A stretch of DNA of 64,000 nt from Agrobacterium tumefaciens (lineage in GTDB: Bacteria; Pseudomonadota; Alphaproteobacteria; Rhizobiales; Rhizobiaceae): contig NZ_CP072309.1 in the NCBI RefSeq assembly GCF_017726655.1, forward strand, positions 1,360,501 through 1,424,500, given 5' to 3'. Shown here one piece after another: positions 54,315-62,566 of this stretch; positions within the stretch are counted from its first letter, which is position 1; each line of letters opens with the position of its first letter. The notes under the pieces were generated by a model. It was given only the letters and a program-made list of their open reading frames with translations, made no database searches and was not told the origin of the DNA. The translations under genes and the position numbers were made by a program.

Positions 54315-55505
54315 ATGAAACGCTTCGACCTGATCGACGGGATGCGTGGTTACTTCCTCGTCTTCATGATGATCAACCATCTGGTGTTTGCCGGCGGCTT
54401 CTGGCTGGTGGAAATCAATCACCGACAATTCGCATTCGTCGAGGATGCACAGGGCTTCGTGTTCCTGTCCGGTCTGCTGATCGGCATGGTCTATGCCCGA
54501 AAAATGATGAAATACGGCTATGATGCCGGCAAGCAGATGATCTGGAACAGGGCCATGGAGCTTTATCGCTACGCGATGGGTCTTGTCATCGCGGTCCTGT
54601 TTTTCCGCATGGTCATCCCCCATGCGCCTTACATCTGGTACAACTGGCTTGGCATGACGTCGTTTGACGATCCGCTGCGTCTCGCAGCGATTGCGACATT
54701 CCTATTCCAGCCAACCTTTATGGATATTCTGCCGCAATATATCGTCTACATGCTGTTCGCGCCGATCCTTGTAAAGCTTTGCCTAGATGGCAAGTGGGCC
54801 TATGTCATGGCTGGCTCGTTGCTGGTCTGGATGGCCGGGCAGCTCGGCCTGCAGCAGATCGTGACGGCCCCGCTGAACGAACTTGTCAAAGGTGCAGATG
54901 AGCAGGGTATCCGCGTGAGCTTCAATCTGCTTGGTTGGCAGCTTGTGTTTTATTCGGCGCTTGTGATGGGCGCGATGACCGCACAGAACCGCATTCCGTG
55001 GAAGAAGATTTTCTCGCCAGAGCATACGTGGCTGCCGAAGGCCGCTCTTCTCATCTGCCTGTTCTTCATGCCGCTGCGCATTGCCACGGCCTGGGGCCTG
55101 ATGCCCGAATTCATGATGGGCAAGTTTTCGACCATGGAAATCCGTGCCGACTTCGGCCCGGTTTACCTCATCAACTTCCTCGCCGTCGGCGTAGGGGTGA
55201 CATGGCTTGTTATTGCAGGTCCGTACCATCACCGGCCGATCGTGCGTTCGATCGCCGAAGGTGTGATCTGGGTCCTGTCACTGAAGTTCCTGCAGCTGCT
55301 CGGCCGCCACTCGCTTCAGGTCTACGTCTGGCATGTGGCTATCGTCTACGCCGTCTACTATCTGGATGGCCGCACGGCGGAGCTCTCGCAGCTCAACAAA
55401 ACGCTCATCGCCTTTACCGCTATTGGATTGCTGGCCCTGCCGGCGCTGTGGAGGGAACGCGACAAGTGGTTCGGCAGCAGCGGTCAGAAGACGGCAGGCG
55501 CCTAA
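54315..55505 (+). CDS. OpgC-type membrane acyltransferase (osmoregulated periplasmic glucan modification family)
   Basis: A 396-residue integral membrane protein with about ten hydrophobic segments. It begins MKRFDLIDGMRGYFLVFMMI, then FVEDAQGFVFLSGLLIGMVYARK, the pattern of the OpgC/acyltransferase-3 group whose N-terminal D-x-x-R-G and acidic/Ser-Gly segments are conserved. OpgC adds succinyl groups to periplasmic or cyclic glucans. In rhizobia such genes modify cyclic beta-glucan, but no glucan synthase gene is in this window. ATG 54315 is supported by GGAGAG nine bases upstream. Confidence 0.82.
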   Translation: MKRFDLIDGMRGYFLVFMMINHLVFAGGFWLVEINHRQFAFVEDAQGFVFLSGLLIGMVYARKMMKYGYDAGKQMIWNRAMELYRYAMGLVIAVLFFRMVIPHAPYIWYNWLGMTSFDDPLRLAAIATFLFQPTFMDILPQYIVYMLFAPILVKLCLDGKWAYVMAGSLLVWMAGQLGLQQIVTAPLNELVKGADEQGIRVSFNLLGWQLVFYSALVMGAMTAQNRIPWKKIFSPEHTWLPKAALLICLFFMPLRIATAWGLMPEFMMGKFSTMEIRADFGPVYLINFLAVGVGVTWLVIAGPYHHRPIVRSIAEGVIWVLSLKFLQLLGRHSLQVYVWHVAIVYAVYYLDGRTAELSQLNKTLIAFTAIGLLALPALWRERDKWFGSSGQKTAGA

Positions 55506-55528
55506 GGTCGTCTCAGAGTTCGCGACAG

Positions 55529-55552
55529 TACGGGGCGGTTTTCCGCCCCGTA
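55529..55552. terminator. Hairpin after the OpgC-like gene
   Basis: TACGGGGCGG pairs perfectly with CCGCCCCGTA around a TTTT loop (55529-55552). Only a poor T tract follows, so termination may be partial. Confidence 0.6.
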
Positions 55553-55683
55553 CTTGCGTGCGAGGCCATTCCTTTCTATATGCAGCCCTTAAATCCGCAG
55601 GCAGGCAGTCGGAAACGACGGTCAATATGCTCGCTGTGGACGACCGACAGGCGGCGGGGCCTTTACCCCCGTTATGACTGACG

Positions 55684-56892
55684 ATGGGAAAAAACGTGAA
55701 CACGCTCGATTTTGACAAGAGGCCGGAAGATACCCGGATCGTTGTTGCCATGTCCGGTGGCGTCGATTCTTCCGTAGTTGCTGGAATCCTCAAACGCGAG
55801 GGCTATGATGTCCTTGGCATAACGCTGCAGCTCTATGATCATGGTGCGGCGGTGCACCGCGCGGGTTCCTGTTGCGCCGGGCAGGATATCGATGACGCGC
55901 GCAGGGTCTGCGAAACCCTTGGCATTCCGCATTACGTGCTGGATTATGAGGCGCGGTTCCGCGAAACCGTGATCAATCCCTTTGCAGAGGCCTACGCGAT
56001 GGGTGAAACGCCAATACCCTGCGTTGCCTGTAACCAGACGGTCAAATTCGCGGATCTGCTCGCAACGGCGCAGGAACTTGGCGCCGATGCGCTGGCGACA
56101 GGCCACTACATCCGCTCGCGCCCCAACCCGGTTCCCGGCCAGCCGGGACGGCGGGCGCTCTATAGACCGATCGATAGCGACCGCGACCAGAGCTGGTTCC
56201 TGTTTGCGACCACGCAGGAACAGATCGATTATCTGCGTTTTCCGCTCGGCGGTCTCTCCAAGGCCGAGACCCGGGCGCTCGCCGAGGATATGGGACTTGT
56301 CGTTGCCAAGAAGGCCGACAGTCAGGACATCTGTTTTGTCCCGCAGGGCAAATACACCGATATCATCAACAAGCTGAAGCCGAATGCGGCGCTGGCGGGC
56401 GATATCGTCCATCTGGACGGCCGTGTGCTCGGCCGCCACGACGGCATCGTGCATTATACGATTGGTCAGCGCCGCGGCATCGGTGTGGCGACAGGTGAGC
56501 CCCTCTATGTGGTGCATCTCGATGCGCGTGGCCGCCGTGTCATCGTTGGCCCGCGCGAGGCCCTGGAAACCCACCGCGTCTATCTCCGTGACATGAACTG
56601 GCTGGGTGACGGTGAGCTGACCGAGGATGCCGGGAAGGGGTTTGCCTGTTACGCCAAGGTGCGCTCCACCCGCCCGCCGACAGAAGCGGTGCTGCACGCC
56701 GATGAAAACGGAATCTATGTGGATCTGATGACGGGTGAGGCGGGTGTCGCGCCCGGTCAGGCCTGCGTTCTCTATTCCGCCCCAGGTGCCGATGCCCGCG
56801 TTTACGGCGGCGGCTTCATCGAGCGCTCCGAGCGCTCGGCGGAAGCCGAGGCATCGCTGAAGGCTCTTCTCGAAAAGCCGGTTGCCGCCTGA
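55684..56892 (+). CDS. mnmA: tRNA-specific 2-thiouridylase MnmA
   Basis: A 402-residue enzyme that thiolates U34 of tRNA-Lys, -Glu and -Gln. The PP-loop [17 protein letters not shown] is near residue 20, the catalytic cysteines lie in [15 protein letters not shown] and [12 protein letters not shown], and TGHYIRSR and [11 protein letters not shown] are also typical. An extra [14 protein letters not shown] stretch is common to MnmA. The start ATG 55684 lacks a strong ribosome-binding site; GTG 55696 is a possible alternative. Confidence 0.95.
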   Translation: MGKNVNTLDFDKRPEDTRIVVAMSGGVDSSVVAGILKREGYDVLGITLQLYDHGAAVHRAGSCCAGQDIDDARRVCETLGIPHYVLDYEARFRETVINPFAEAYAMGETPIPCVACNQTVKFADLLATAQELGADALATGHYIRSRPNPVPGQPGRRALYRPIDSDRDQSWFLFATTQEQIDYLRFPLGGLSKAETRALAEDMGLVVAKKADSQDICFVPQGKYTDIINKLKPNAALAGDIVHLDGRVLGRHDGIVHYTIGQRRGIGVATGEPLYVVHLDARGRRVIVGPREALETHRVYLRDMNWLGDGELTEDAGKGFACYAKVRSTRPPTEAVLHADENGIYVDLMTGEAGVAPGQACVLYSAPGADARVYGGGFIERSERSAEAEASLKALLEKPVAA

Positions 56893-57027
56893 AACCATTC
56901 GCTTTTCGCAACAATGCGGAAAGAGAATTATTTGCGCATCTTGCGCTTGACACTTTAGGGAGCAGCACCTTATAAGCCGCTCATCCTGATGGAGCGGCCA
57001 GTCAAATGACTGTCACGTTTCCCCTGT

Positions 57028-57104
57028 GGCGGGGTAGCTCAGGTGGTTAGAGCAGCGGAATCATAATCCGCGTGTCGGGGGTTCAAGTCCCTCTCCCGCT
57101 ACCA
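57028..57104 (+). tRNA. tRNA-Met (anticodon CAT, elongator type)
   Basis: A 77-base cloverleaf. The acceptor strands are GGCGGGG and TCCCGCT with G-U pairs at the outer and inner ends, the D arm is GCTC/GAGC, the anticodon stem is GCGGA/TCCGC with the loop ATCATAA, the T arm is GGGGG/CCCTC, and CCA is encoded. The anticodon CAT could also mean tRNA-Ile2, the substrate of TilS; overall sequence favours elongator Met. It precedes a lower-GC segment. Confidence 0.9.
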
Positions 57105-57257
57105 TTTTTATAATTTCGACTTTCTGTTTGAGCATTGTATTCAACAACAATGCTGTCGGAATTTTGACTATACCCTATAGTGGTGTTTTGCAAATTTGAC
57201 GCGCGAAATTGCAGAATCATGCGATTGCAATAGACGTGTCAAAGCCGGAAAAAAGGA

Positions 57258-57494
57258 ATGCTGTTTGGCATCCACGATGTGTTCCTGCCATTCGATTACC
57301 CCAAGGAATGGCTCACTCGATTTTATAATGAGCAGTATTTGTTGCTGGCCTACATCCACGGTGATATGGGCGGTGGATCTATTGAACTACCAGTTTTCCA
57401 CGTAAGCGCGTCTGGGGAAGCCTCAAAAATTATCGGCGAAAGCCTCGGTACACATATGGGAATCGGCGGCGGCGCGTTTTGGATGCGCCGCTAG
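57258..57494 (+). CDS. Orphan small protein, 78 aa, unknown
   Basis: An open frame starting MLFGIHDVFLPFDYPKEWLT and ending GTHMGIGGGAFWMRR. AAGGA immediately abuts the ATG, too close for a good ribosome-binding site, so the true start may differ or the frame may be a remnant of a longer gene. The composition is protein-like. No homologue recognised. It lies in the lower-GC stretch after the tRNA. Confidence 0.35.
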   Translation: MLFGIHDVFLPFDYPKEWLTRFYNEQYLLLAYIHGDMGGGSIELPVFHVSASGEASKIIGESLGTHMGIGGGAFWMRR

Positions 57495-57509
57495 GCAACG
57501 CCATGCGTT

Positions 57510-57728
57510 TCACAGCCGGAACGCCACCGGCTGTTTCCACCCCCAGACGATACTGGTTAGATCCCCAGTGGTGCCGCCCGCCTGAACAGCCGCGGACGGC
57601 GCTTCCATCGACGACTGGCAAGCTTTCGCGTTAAGGATGTTGGTCCAATTATTATTCTGCCACCAATCTCCTCCCCAATGTCTCACTACAAGTTCTTTTA
57701 GGTGATTCTTATAAAAGACATTACTCAT
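57510..57728 (-). CDS. Doubtful small protein, 72 aa, possible gene remnant
   Basis: MSNVFYKNHLKELVVRHWGG then DWWQNNNWTNILNAKACQSS and a GC-rich second half. Base composition changes sharply along its length, which suggests a junction or a decayed gene rather than an intact one. Nothing recognised. Confidence 0.2.
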   Translation of the reverse strand: MSNVFYKNHLKELVVRHWGGDWWQNNNWTNILNAKACQSSMEAPSAAVQAGGTTGDLTSIVWGWKQPVAFRL

Positions 57729-57777
57729 TCAATCTGGTAGGGCAGCGCTTTGCAGCGTACACCACCGGTAATGTAGA

Positions 57778-58854
57778 ATGTTGAACGAAAGAATCGTTAT
57801 ATCTGGGGATTTGACCCGGGTAGACGAGAACATGGCGCCACATCAGGCAGGCAATATCGCCTGGTTTTCACGTATTTTCACGCCGGTTCTTGAGGGCCTC
57901 GGATGTAGCGTTGACACCATCGGGGCAGGGAAAGAAGATTTCCCCCTAGAGCGTCTTCTTCAATCGATTTACGATCCGACAGTCGGCCTCCTCAGAGATC
58001 AATGGGCTGCGTCTTACGATAATGGGTTGCCGCCACGCGTATCCAGGGAACTGATTGAAGCGCTGGGGGCAGCAACATTTCTTTTGTTTGAAGCTCCGCC
58101 CTCGATGATGGCGGCTTTGGATGCCGCGGGTCATGTCTATCTAAATTTTCGAGTACATCCGATCCGCTTCGCCTCCGATCTCGTTTTCGCTATCAAGACG
58201 AACGACAAAGGTATTGCGCGAAGATTGAAACGCTTCGCTATGGAAAGCGATTTCGTGAAGCGAGAGGTGGAACTCTGTCGTAAGCGGTGGGAAAACGGGA
58301 AAAGCGACGTGCCCAGCAAATCGACCCTTTTTATGGCCCAGACCTTCGAAGATGCCAGCTTGATCGAGAGCGGAAAATTTCTGAGAATTAATGATTTCGC
58401 GGAAAAATTGAGAGACATTGTACGGGCTGAGGATCCAATCTTTTATAAGAGGCATCCTCTAGAGCGCAATCAAGCGTCTTTCGATTTTTGGAATGAACTA
58501 TTCCCCCGCACCGTAGAGATATCAGCAGATGTCTCGACATATGAATTGTTCTGCAAAAGCGATGACCTGAGAATAGTTACAATATCTTCCGGATCTGCTT
58601 ATGAAGCGACTCTTTTTGGTCACTCCGCTTCATACCTTTCCCCTCGCAATTGGGGAGGTGAATATTACTTGGACTACATCCCCATATCCCACGAATACTG
58701 GTATAGTGCGTTCTGGAAAGACATTTTGACTGAGCCCGGAATCATCCGATCCGCAATACAATATGCCGTTCCACGGAGGCGGAAGCGAGATGATTTGCCC
58801 TTTGTGGAGGGTAGGCTTCGAACTCTCATCAATGTGGAATGGTCTAAGCGGTAA
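57778..58854 (+). CDS. Putative capsule/glycan glycosyltransferase-like protein (Kps-like), probably acquired
   Basis: A 358-residue soluble protein with no signal peptide or membrane helix. The segment AEDPIFYKRHPLERNQASFDF contains a K-x-H-P motif like that of KpsC/KpsS and related polysaccharide transferases, followed by VEISADVSTYELFCKSDDLR and a serine-rich SSGSAYEATLFGH, the usual place of the donor nucleotide loop. Function is assigned only to this level. AT content is visibly higher than in flanking genes and rare-looking codons are common, suggesting transfer. No ribosome-binding site better than AATG context is seen. It stands between tRNA-Met and panB. Confidence 0.6.
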   Translation: MLNERIVISGDLTRVDENMAPHQAGNIAWFSRIFTPVLEGLGCSVDTIGAGKEDFPLERLLQSIYDPTVGLLRDQWAASYDNGLPPRVSRELIEALGAATFLLFEAPPSMMAALDAAGHVYLNFRVHPIRFASDLVFAIKTNDKGIARRLKRFAMESDFVKREVELCRKRWENGKSDVPSKSTLFMAQTFEDASLIESGKFLRINDFAEKLRDIVRAEDPIFYKRHPLERNQASFDFWNELFPRTVEISADVSTYELFCKSDDLRIVTISSGSAYEATLFGHSASYLSPRNWGGEYYLDYIPISHEYWYSAFWKDILTEPGIIRSAIQYAVPRRRKRDDLPFVEGRLRTLINVEWSKR

Positions 58855-59017
58855 GGGTGCGGGCACAGACCTCTTGCGTCACATCTGCATTTCAAAGATG
58901 CAAAAAATCGTTGATGCAAAGTCAATTTATTCGCTGTCGGCGCAGACGTCCATTACCGCAGACCAGCTGCTTGGCATCCTTCCTGACGGCTTGGAACATG
59001 ATCCCGATTCTCCCAGG

Positions 59018-59857
59018 CTATTGCTTTGACGAAGGCCTCGGACGCACCTGAAATGTATGCTCGGGCCCGGGAAACGCGCCGGAACGAACCTCATCGGCGT
59101 AAGTTGCCGCTGCTTCTGAGACGGTCGATCCGATATCTGCATATCGTTTTACAAATTTCGGTTTGAAGTCGGAAAACAGGCCGAGCATGTCGTCCGAGAC
59201 CAGAACCTGACCGTCGCATGCGGGGGAGGCGCCGATGCCGATTGTCGGTGCGGCGAGTGTTTCGGTCAGTTCGCGCGCCAGAGGTTCGACCGTGCCTTCG
59301 ATCACGATGGCGAAGGCGCCTGCCTGGTCTATGGCAATGGCATCGCGCCAGATTTTCTGGGTTTCGGCATCTGAGTGTCCGAGCGAACGGAACCCGCCTG
59401 CGGTGTGGACCTGTTGCGGCATCAGCCCGACATGCCCAAACACCGGGATGCCACGCGCCACCAGAAAGGCGACGGTTTCGGCCATTTCCTCGCCGCCCTC
59501 CAGTTTCACGCCGTCGCAACCGGTTTCCTGCATCAGCCGCACGGCGTTGCGGAAAGCCTGTTCCTTGGATTCCTGATAGGTGCCGAAGGGAAGATCAACG
59601 ATGACGCAGGCATTTTCGACGCCGCGCATGACGGCGCGTCCGTGGGCGATCATCATGTCCATCGTGACGCCGACAGTCGTATCCATACCGTAAAGCACCA
59701 TGCCGAGGGAATCGCCCACCAGCAGCAGATCACAGTGCGGGTCGAGCAGACGTGCAATCGGGGTCGTGTAGGCGGTCAGGCACACAATCCGTGCTTCACC
59801 TTTCATCTGCCGAATGGAAGCCGTCGTCAGCCGCTTGTGTTTCGCATGGGCGCTCAT
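59018..59857 (-). CDS. panB: 3-methyl-2-oxobutanoate hydroxymethyltransferase
   Basis: A 279-residue enzyme that makes ketopantoate for pantothenate and coenzyme [39 protein letters not shown] and [13 protein letters not shown] show the metal and substrate sites. Its start overlaps the panC stop by four bases, so it is translationally coupled. The C-terminal [18 protein letters not shown] ends at the edge of the post-tRNA segment. Confidence 0.96.
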   Translation of the reverse strand: MSAHAKHKRLTTASIRQMKGEARIVCLTAYTTPIARLLDPHCDLLLVGDSLGMVLYGMDTTVGVTMDMMIAHGRAVMRGVENACVIVDLPFGTYQESKEQAFRNAVRLMQETGCDGVKLEGGEEMAETVAFLVARGIPVFGHVGLMPQQVHTAGGFRSLGHSDAETQKIWRDAIAIDQAGAFAIVIEGTVEPLARELTETLAAPTIGIGASPACDGQVLVSDDMLGLFSDFKPKFVKRYADIGSTVSEAAATYADEVRSGAFPGPEHTFQVRPRPSSKQ

Positions 59858-60732
59858 GGTGCTGCCTCCGGTTGATCGGCCCGGACGCGCCCGAGGACGC
59901 GATTGTCGAGAAGCCGCGTGCTGCCGACACGCACGAAAAGCGCAACCAGAACAGGCCCGGCCTGAACGGAGGTCACGGGTGCAAGCGTATCTGGAGCGCG
60001 CACCGCAACGACCTCTGCCTGCGCAAGCGGCTCGATAGCAATGAATTTTTTTATGGCCGCTTCGAATGCGGCTGGGTCGTCCAAACCTTCGTCATAAAGC
60101 CGTTCCGCTTCGGCGAGCGCGCGTGGCACGATGACGGCGGCGGCCCGCTCCGTGGGGCTGAGATAGACATTGCGTGAGGAACAGGCGAGCCCGTCAGCCT
60201 CCCGCACGGTGGCAACGGGCACGACCCTCACCGGCTGGGCGAGGTCTTCGACCATGCGGCGGATCAATGCCACCTGCTGATAGTCCTTCTCACCGAAATA
60301 GGCGGCGTCCGGCTGAACGAGATTGAAAAGCTTGGTCACAACAGTCGCAACGCCCGCGAAATGGCCGGGGCGTACAGCACCTTCCAGCTGACTGCCAAGT
60401 TCTGGGACATCAACAACTGTGGCCATGGGGCGTGGATACATTTCGCTCACATCCGGGGCAAAGAGAATATAGACGCCAGCCCGTTCCAGTAGCTCCCGGT
60501 CTCGCTCGAGATTTCTTGGGTAGCGTGCCAGGTCCTCATTCGCGCCGAATTGCAGTGGATTAACAAAAATCGAGGTGACGGTGGCGTCGTTTTCCGCCTT
60601 CGCTTTGGCCACGAGGGCGAGATGGCCGATATGGAGAAAGCCCATGGTCGGCACGAAGCCAATGGTTTTGCCCGCGCGGCGTAAGGCAGCGGTGGCATCC
60701 CGCAATTCGGCGACGGTTGTTATAAGCTGCAT
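59854..60732 (-). CDS. panC: Pantothenate synthetase
   Basis: A 292-residue ligase joining pantoate and beta-alanine with [16 protein letters not shown] is the HIGH-type nucleotide site, [18 protein letters not shown] binds pantoate, and the second ATP motif reads [11 protein letters not shown] (KMSKS-like region). ATG 60732 has GGAGGAG about six bases upstream; an ATG at 60807 is less likely. It is the first gene of panC-panB. Confidence 0.96.
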   Translation of the reverse strand: MQLITTVAELRDATAALRRAGKTIGFVPTMGFLHIGHLALVAKAKAENDATVTSIFVNPLQFGANEDLARYPRNLERDRELLERAGVYILFAPDVSEMYPRPMATVVDVPELGSQLEGAVRPGHFAGVATVVTKLFNLVQPDAAYFGEKDYQQVALIRRMVEDLAQPVRVVPVATVREADGLACSSRNVYLSPTERAAAVIVPRALAEAERLYDEGLDDPAAFEAAIKKFIAIEPLAQAEVVAVRAPDTLAPVTSVQAGPVLVALFVRVGSTRLLDNRVLGRVRADQPEAAP

Positions 60733-60878
60733 TGGTCTCCTCCGGCTCCCCCGACCACCGTCCGGTGAAAGGTGCTGGATAGAACGCGATTTGCTGAACC
60801 GGGTCAACGCGCGGTCTGGGATTATATCAATTACACCGACGAAGCGTTGGAAAAATCCCGCAGGCGTTCAGCTGGCCC

Positions 60879-61649
60879 TCACGCCACCCAGAACGGCTTT
60901 CGTTTCTCGGCAAAGGCCGCGCGCCCCTCTTCAGCCTCGTTGCTTTTGCTTATCGTTGCGATGATGCCTTCTGCGAAAGCCAGACGCTCGCCGGGGAGCA
61001 TGGTGCGCATCTCAAGCAATGCGGCTTTTCCGGCGGATATTGCGCCTGGCGCATTCTGGCGCAGCCGCGCAAGAACGTCATCGATGAGGCTGTCGAGCTC
61101 GGCGAATGGCACGGTACGGTTGATGATGCCAATCCGTTCGGCTTCCACAGCGTTGATTGGCGTACCGAGATAGGCCATCTCCTGAAGGTCGGCCGGCGGA
61201 ATCTTCGTCAGAAGCTTCGCCGCCACCATCGCCGGGAAAAGGCCGACGCGAACTTCCGGCAGACCGAATTCCGCGCTATCAGCGGCATAAGCCAGATCGC
61301 AGGCGGCGACGAGCCCCACTCCACCGGCCAATACCCGGCCATTGATACGGGCAATGACAATTTTGTCGCACACTTCTATAGCGCGGATCACCTCGGCGAT
61401 CGGGTTGGCGCCATCCCGCGACAGAAACATGCCACCCGCGCTTTCCTTGAGATCGGCGCCGGAGCAAAAGCTGCGGTCTCCAGCACCCGTTATGACCACG
61501 GCACGCAAGCCGCTATCGCTTGACGCCGCACGGATGGCGACACAAAGCCCCTCGGTCATGGCCGCATTGAGTGCATTGTGCACTTCCGGCCGATTGAGCG
61601 TCAGCCACAGCACGTCCTTGCGCCTTTCGCTCAGCAGTTCAGCCACCAT
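60879..61649 (-). CDS. Enoyl-CoA hydratase/isomerase, probably methylglutaconyl-CoA hydratase
   Basis: A 256-residue crotonase-fold enzyme. FCSGADLKESAGGM and INGRVLAGGVGLVAACDLAY form the oxyanion and catalytic region. Its position, overlapping HMG-CoA lyase and downstream of a biotin carboxylase subunit, implies the hydration of 3-methylglutaconyl-CoA in leucine degradation (LiuC type). The start is ATG 61649, which overlaps the upstream stop by 11 bases; the longer frame to 61748 runs through the lyase gene. Confidence 0.88.
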   Translation of the reverse strand: MVAELLSERRKDVLWLTLNRPEVHNALNAAMTEGLCVAIRAASSDSGLRAVVITGAGDRSFCSGADLKESAGGMFLSRDGANPIAEVIRAIEVCDKIVIARINGRVLAGGVGLVAACDLAYAADSAEFGLPEVRVGLFPAMVAAKLLTKIPPADLQEMAYLGTPINAVEAERIGIINRTVPFAELDSLIDDVLARLRQNAPGAISAGKAALLEMRTMLPGERLAFAEGIIATISKSNEAEEGRAAFAEKRKPFWVA

Positions 61650-62565
61650 GCGCGTCACCCTTTCTCTCCGATGCAAGCAGCCCCTTGCCGGCGCGTGCGG
61701 CATTTTGCCTTCCGAGGCTACGGCTGATCCAGTCCCCCGTTTTCGCAACCGTCATGAGATCGATGCCGGTTTCGACGCCAAGTCCCTGAAGCAGGTAAAC
61801 AACATCTTCCGTCGCGACGTTGCCGGTGGCACCTGGTGCGAAAGGGCAGCCGCCCAGTCCCGCAACGGAGCTGTCAAACACGGTTATGCCCTGTTCCAGC
61901 GAGGTCAGGACGTTGGCGATACCCTGCCCGTAGGTATCGTGGAAATGCATGGCGATTTTTTCGCGTGGAATGCGTGTTGATACGCGTTCGATGATGCCGC
62001 GAACCTGCGCCGCTGTCCCGATACCGATCGTATCGCCGAGCGAGATTTCGTAACAACCGAGCTCTATAAGAGATTCCGCCATAGCTGCCACCTCATCCGG
62101 CGCCACCGTGCCGTCGTATGGGCAGCCGGCTATGCAGGAAACGTAGCCACGCATGGTGATATCGAGGCGTTGCGCGGCCGCAGCGACATCCTTTAAACGC
62201 ACCAGACTCTCAGCGCGCGAGCAGCCGATATTGTGCTGGCTGAACCCTTCGGATGCAGAGACGAAAACGGCGATCTCTTTTGCACCGGCTTCAGCGGCGG
62301 CCTCGAAGCCTTTCATATTCGGCACGAGCGCTGGATAGGAGGTGCCAGGAAGCCGTTTAAGGCTTTGAAACACCTCTTTCGAGTCGGCCATCTGCGGCAC
62401 TTTTTTTGCCGATACGAAAGCTCCGGCCTCCACCGCTTTCAATCCCGCGTCGGCCAACCGCTCGATCAGCTCGATCTTGACAGCGGTCGGAACCTCGGCG
62501 CTTTCGTTCTGTAATCCATCGCGCGCACCGACTTCGACGATTTTTACTGCTCGCGGCCAGCTCAC
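61639..62565 (-). CDS. Hydroxymethylglutaryl-CoA lyase
   Basis: A 308-residue TIM-barrel lyase that splits HMG-CoA into acetoacetate and acetyl-CoA, the last step of leucine breakdown. KIVEVGARDGLQNESAEV opens the barrel, and the signature SVAGLGGCPFAPGATGN carries the catalytic cysteine. It begins one base after the carboxylase stop (62567) and overlaps the hydratase gene, showing tight coupling. Confidence 0.94.
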   Translation of the reverse strand: MSWPRAVKIVEVGARDGLQNESAEVPTAVKIELIERLADAGLKAVEAGAFVSAKKVPQMADSKEVFQSLKRLPGTSYPALVPNMKGFEAAAEAGAKEIAVFVSASEGFSQHNIGCSRAESLVRLKDVAAAAQRLDITMRGYVSCIAGCPYDGTVAPDEVAAMAESLIELGCYEISLGDTIGIGTAAQVRGIIERVSTRIPREKIAMHFHDTYGQGIANVLTSLEQGITVFDSSVAGLGGCPFAPGATGNVATEDVVYLLQGLGVETGIDLMTVAKTGDWISRSLGRQNAARAGKGLLASERKGDAHGG

Positions 62566-62566
62566 C

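Noticed and set aside
57028-59017. Integrated element with attachment repeats at the tRNA
   Set aside because: No second copy of the tRNA 3' end and no integrase or phage gene was found within the window, so only a transfer signature is claimed.
58858-59017. A short frame between the Kps-like gene and panB
   Set aside because: No start signals and no protein-like features; it partly overlaps the end of the 358-residue gene in another frame.
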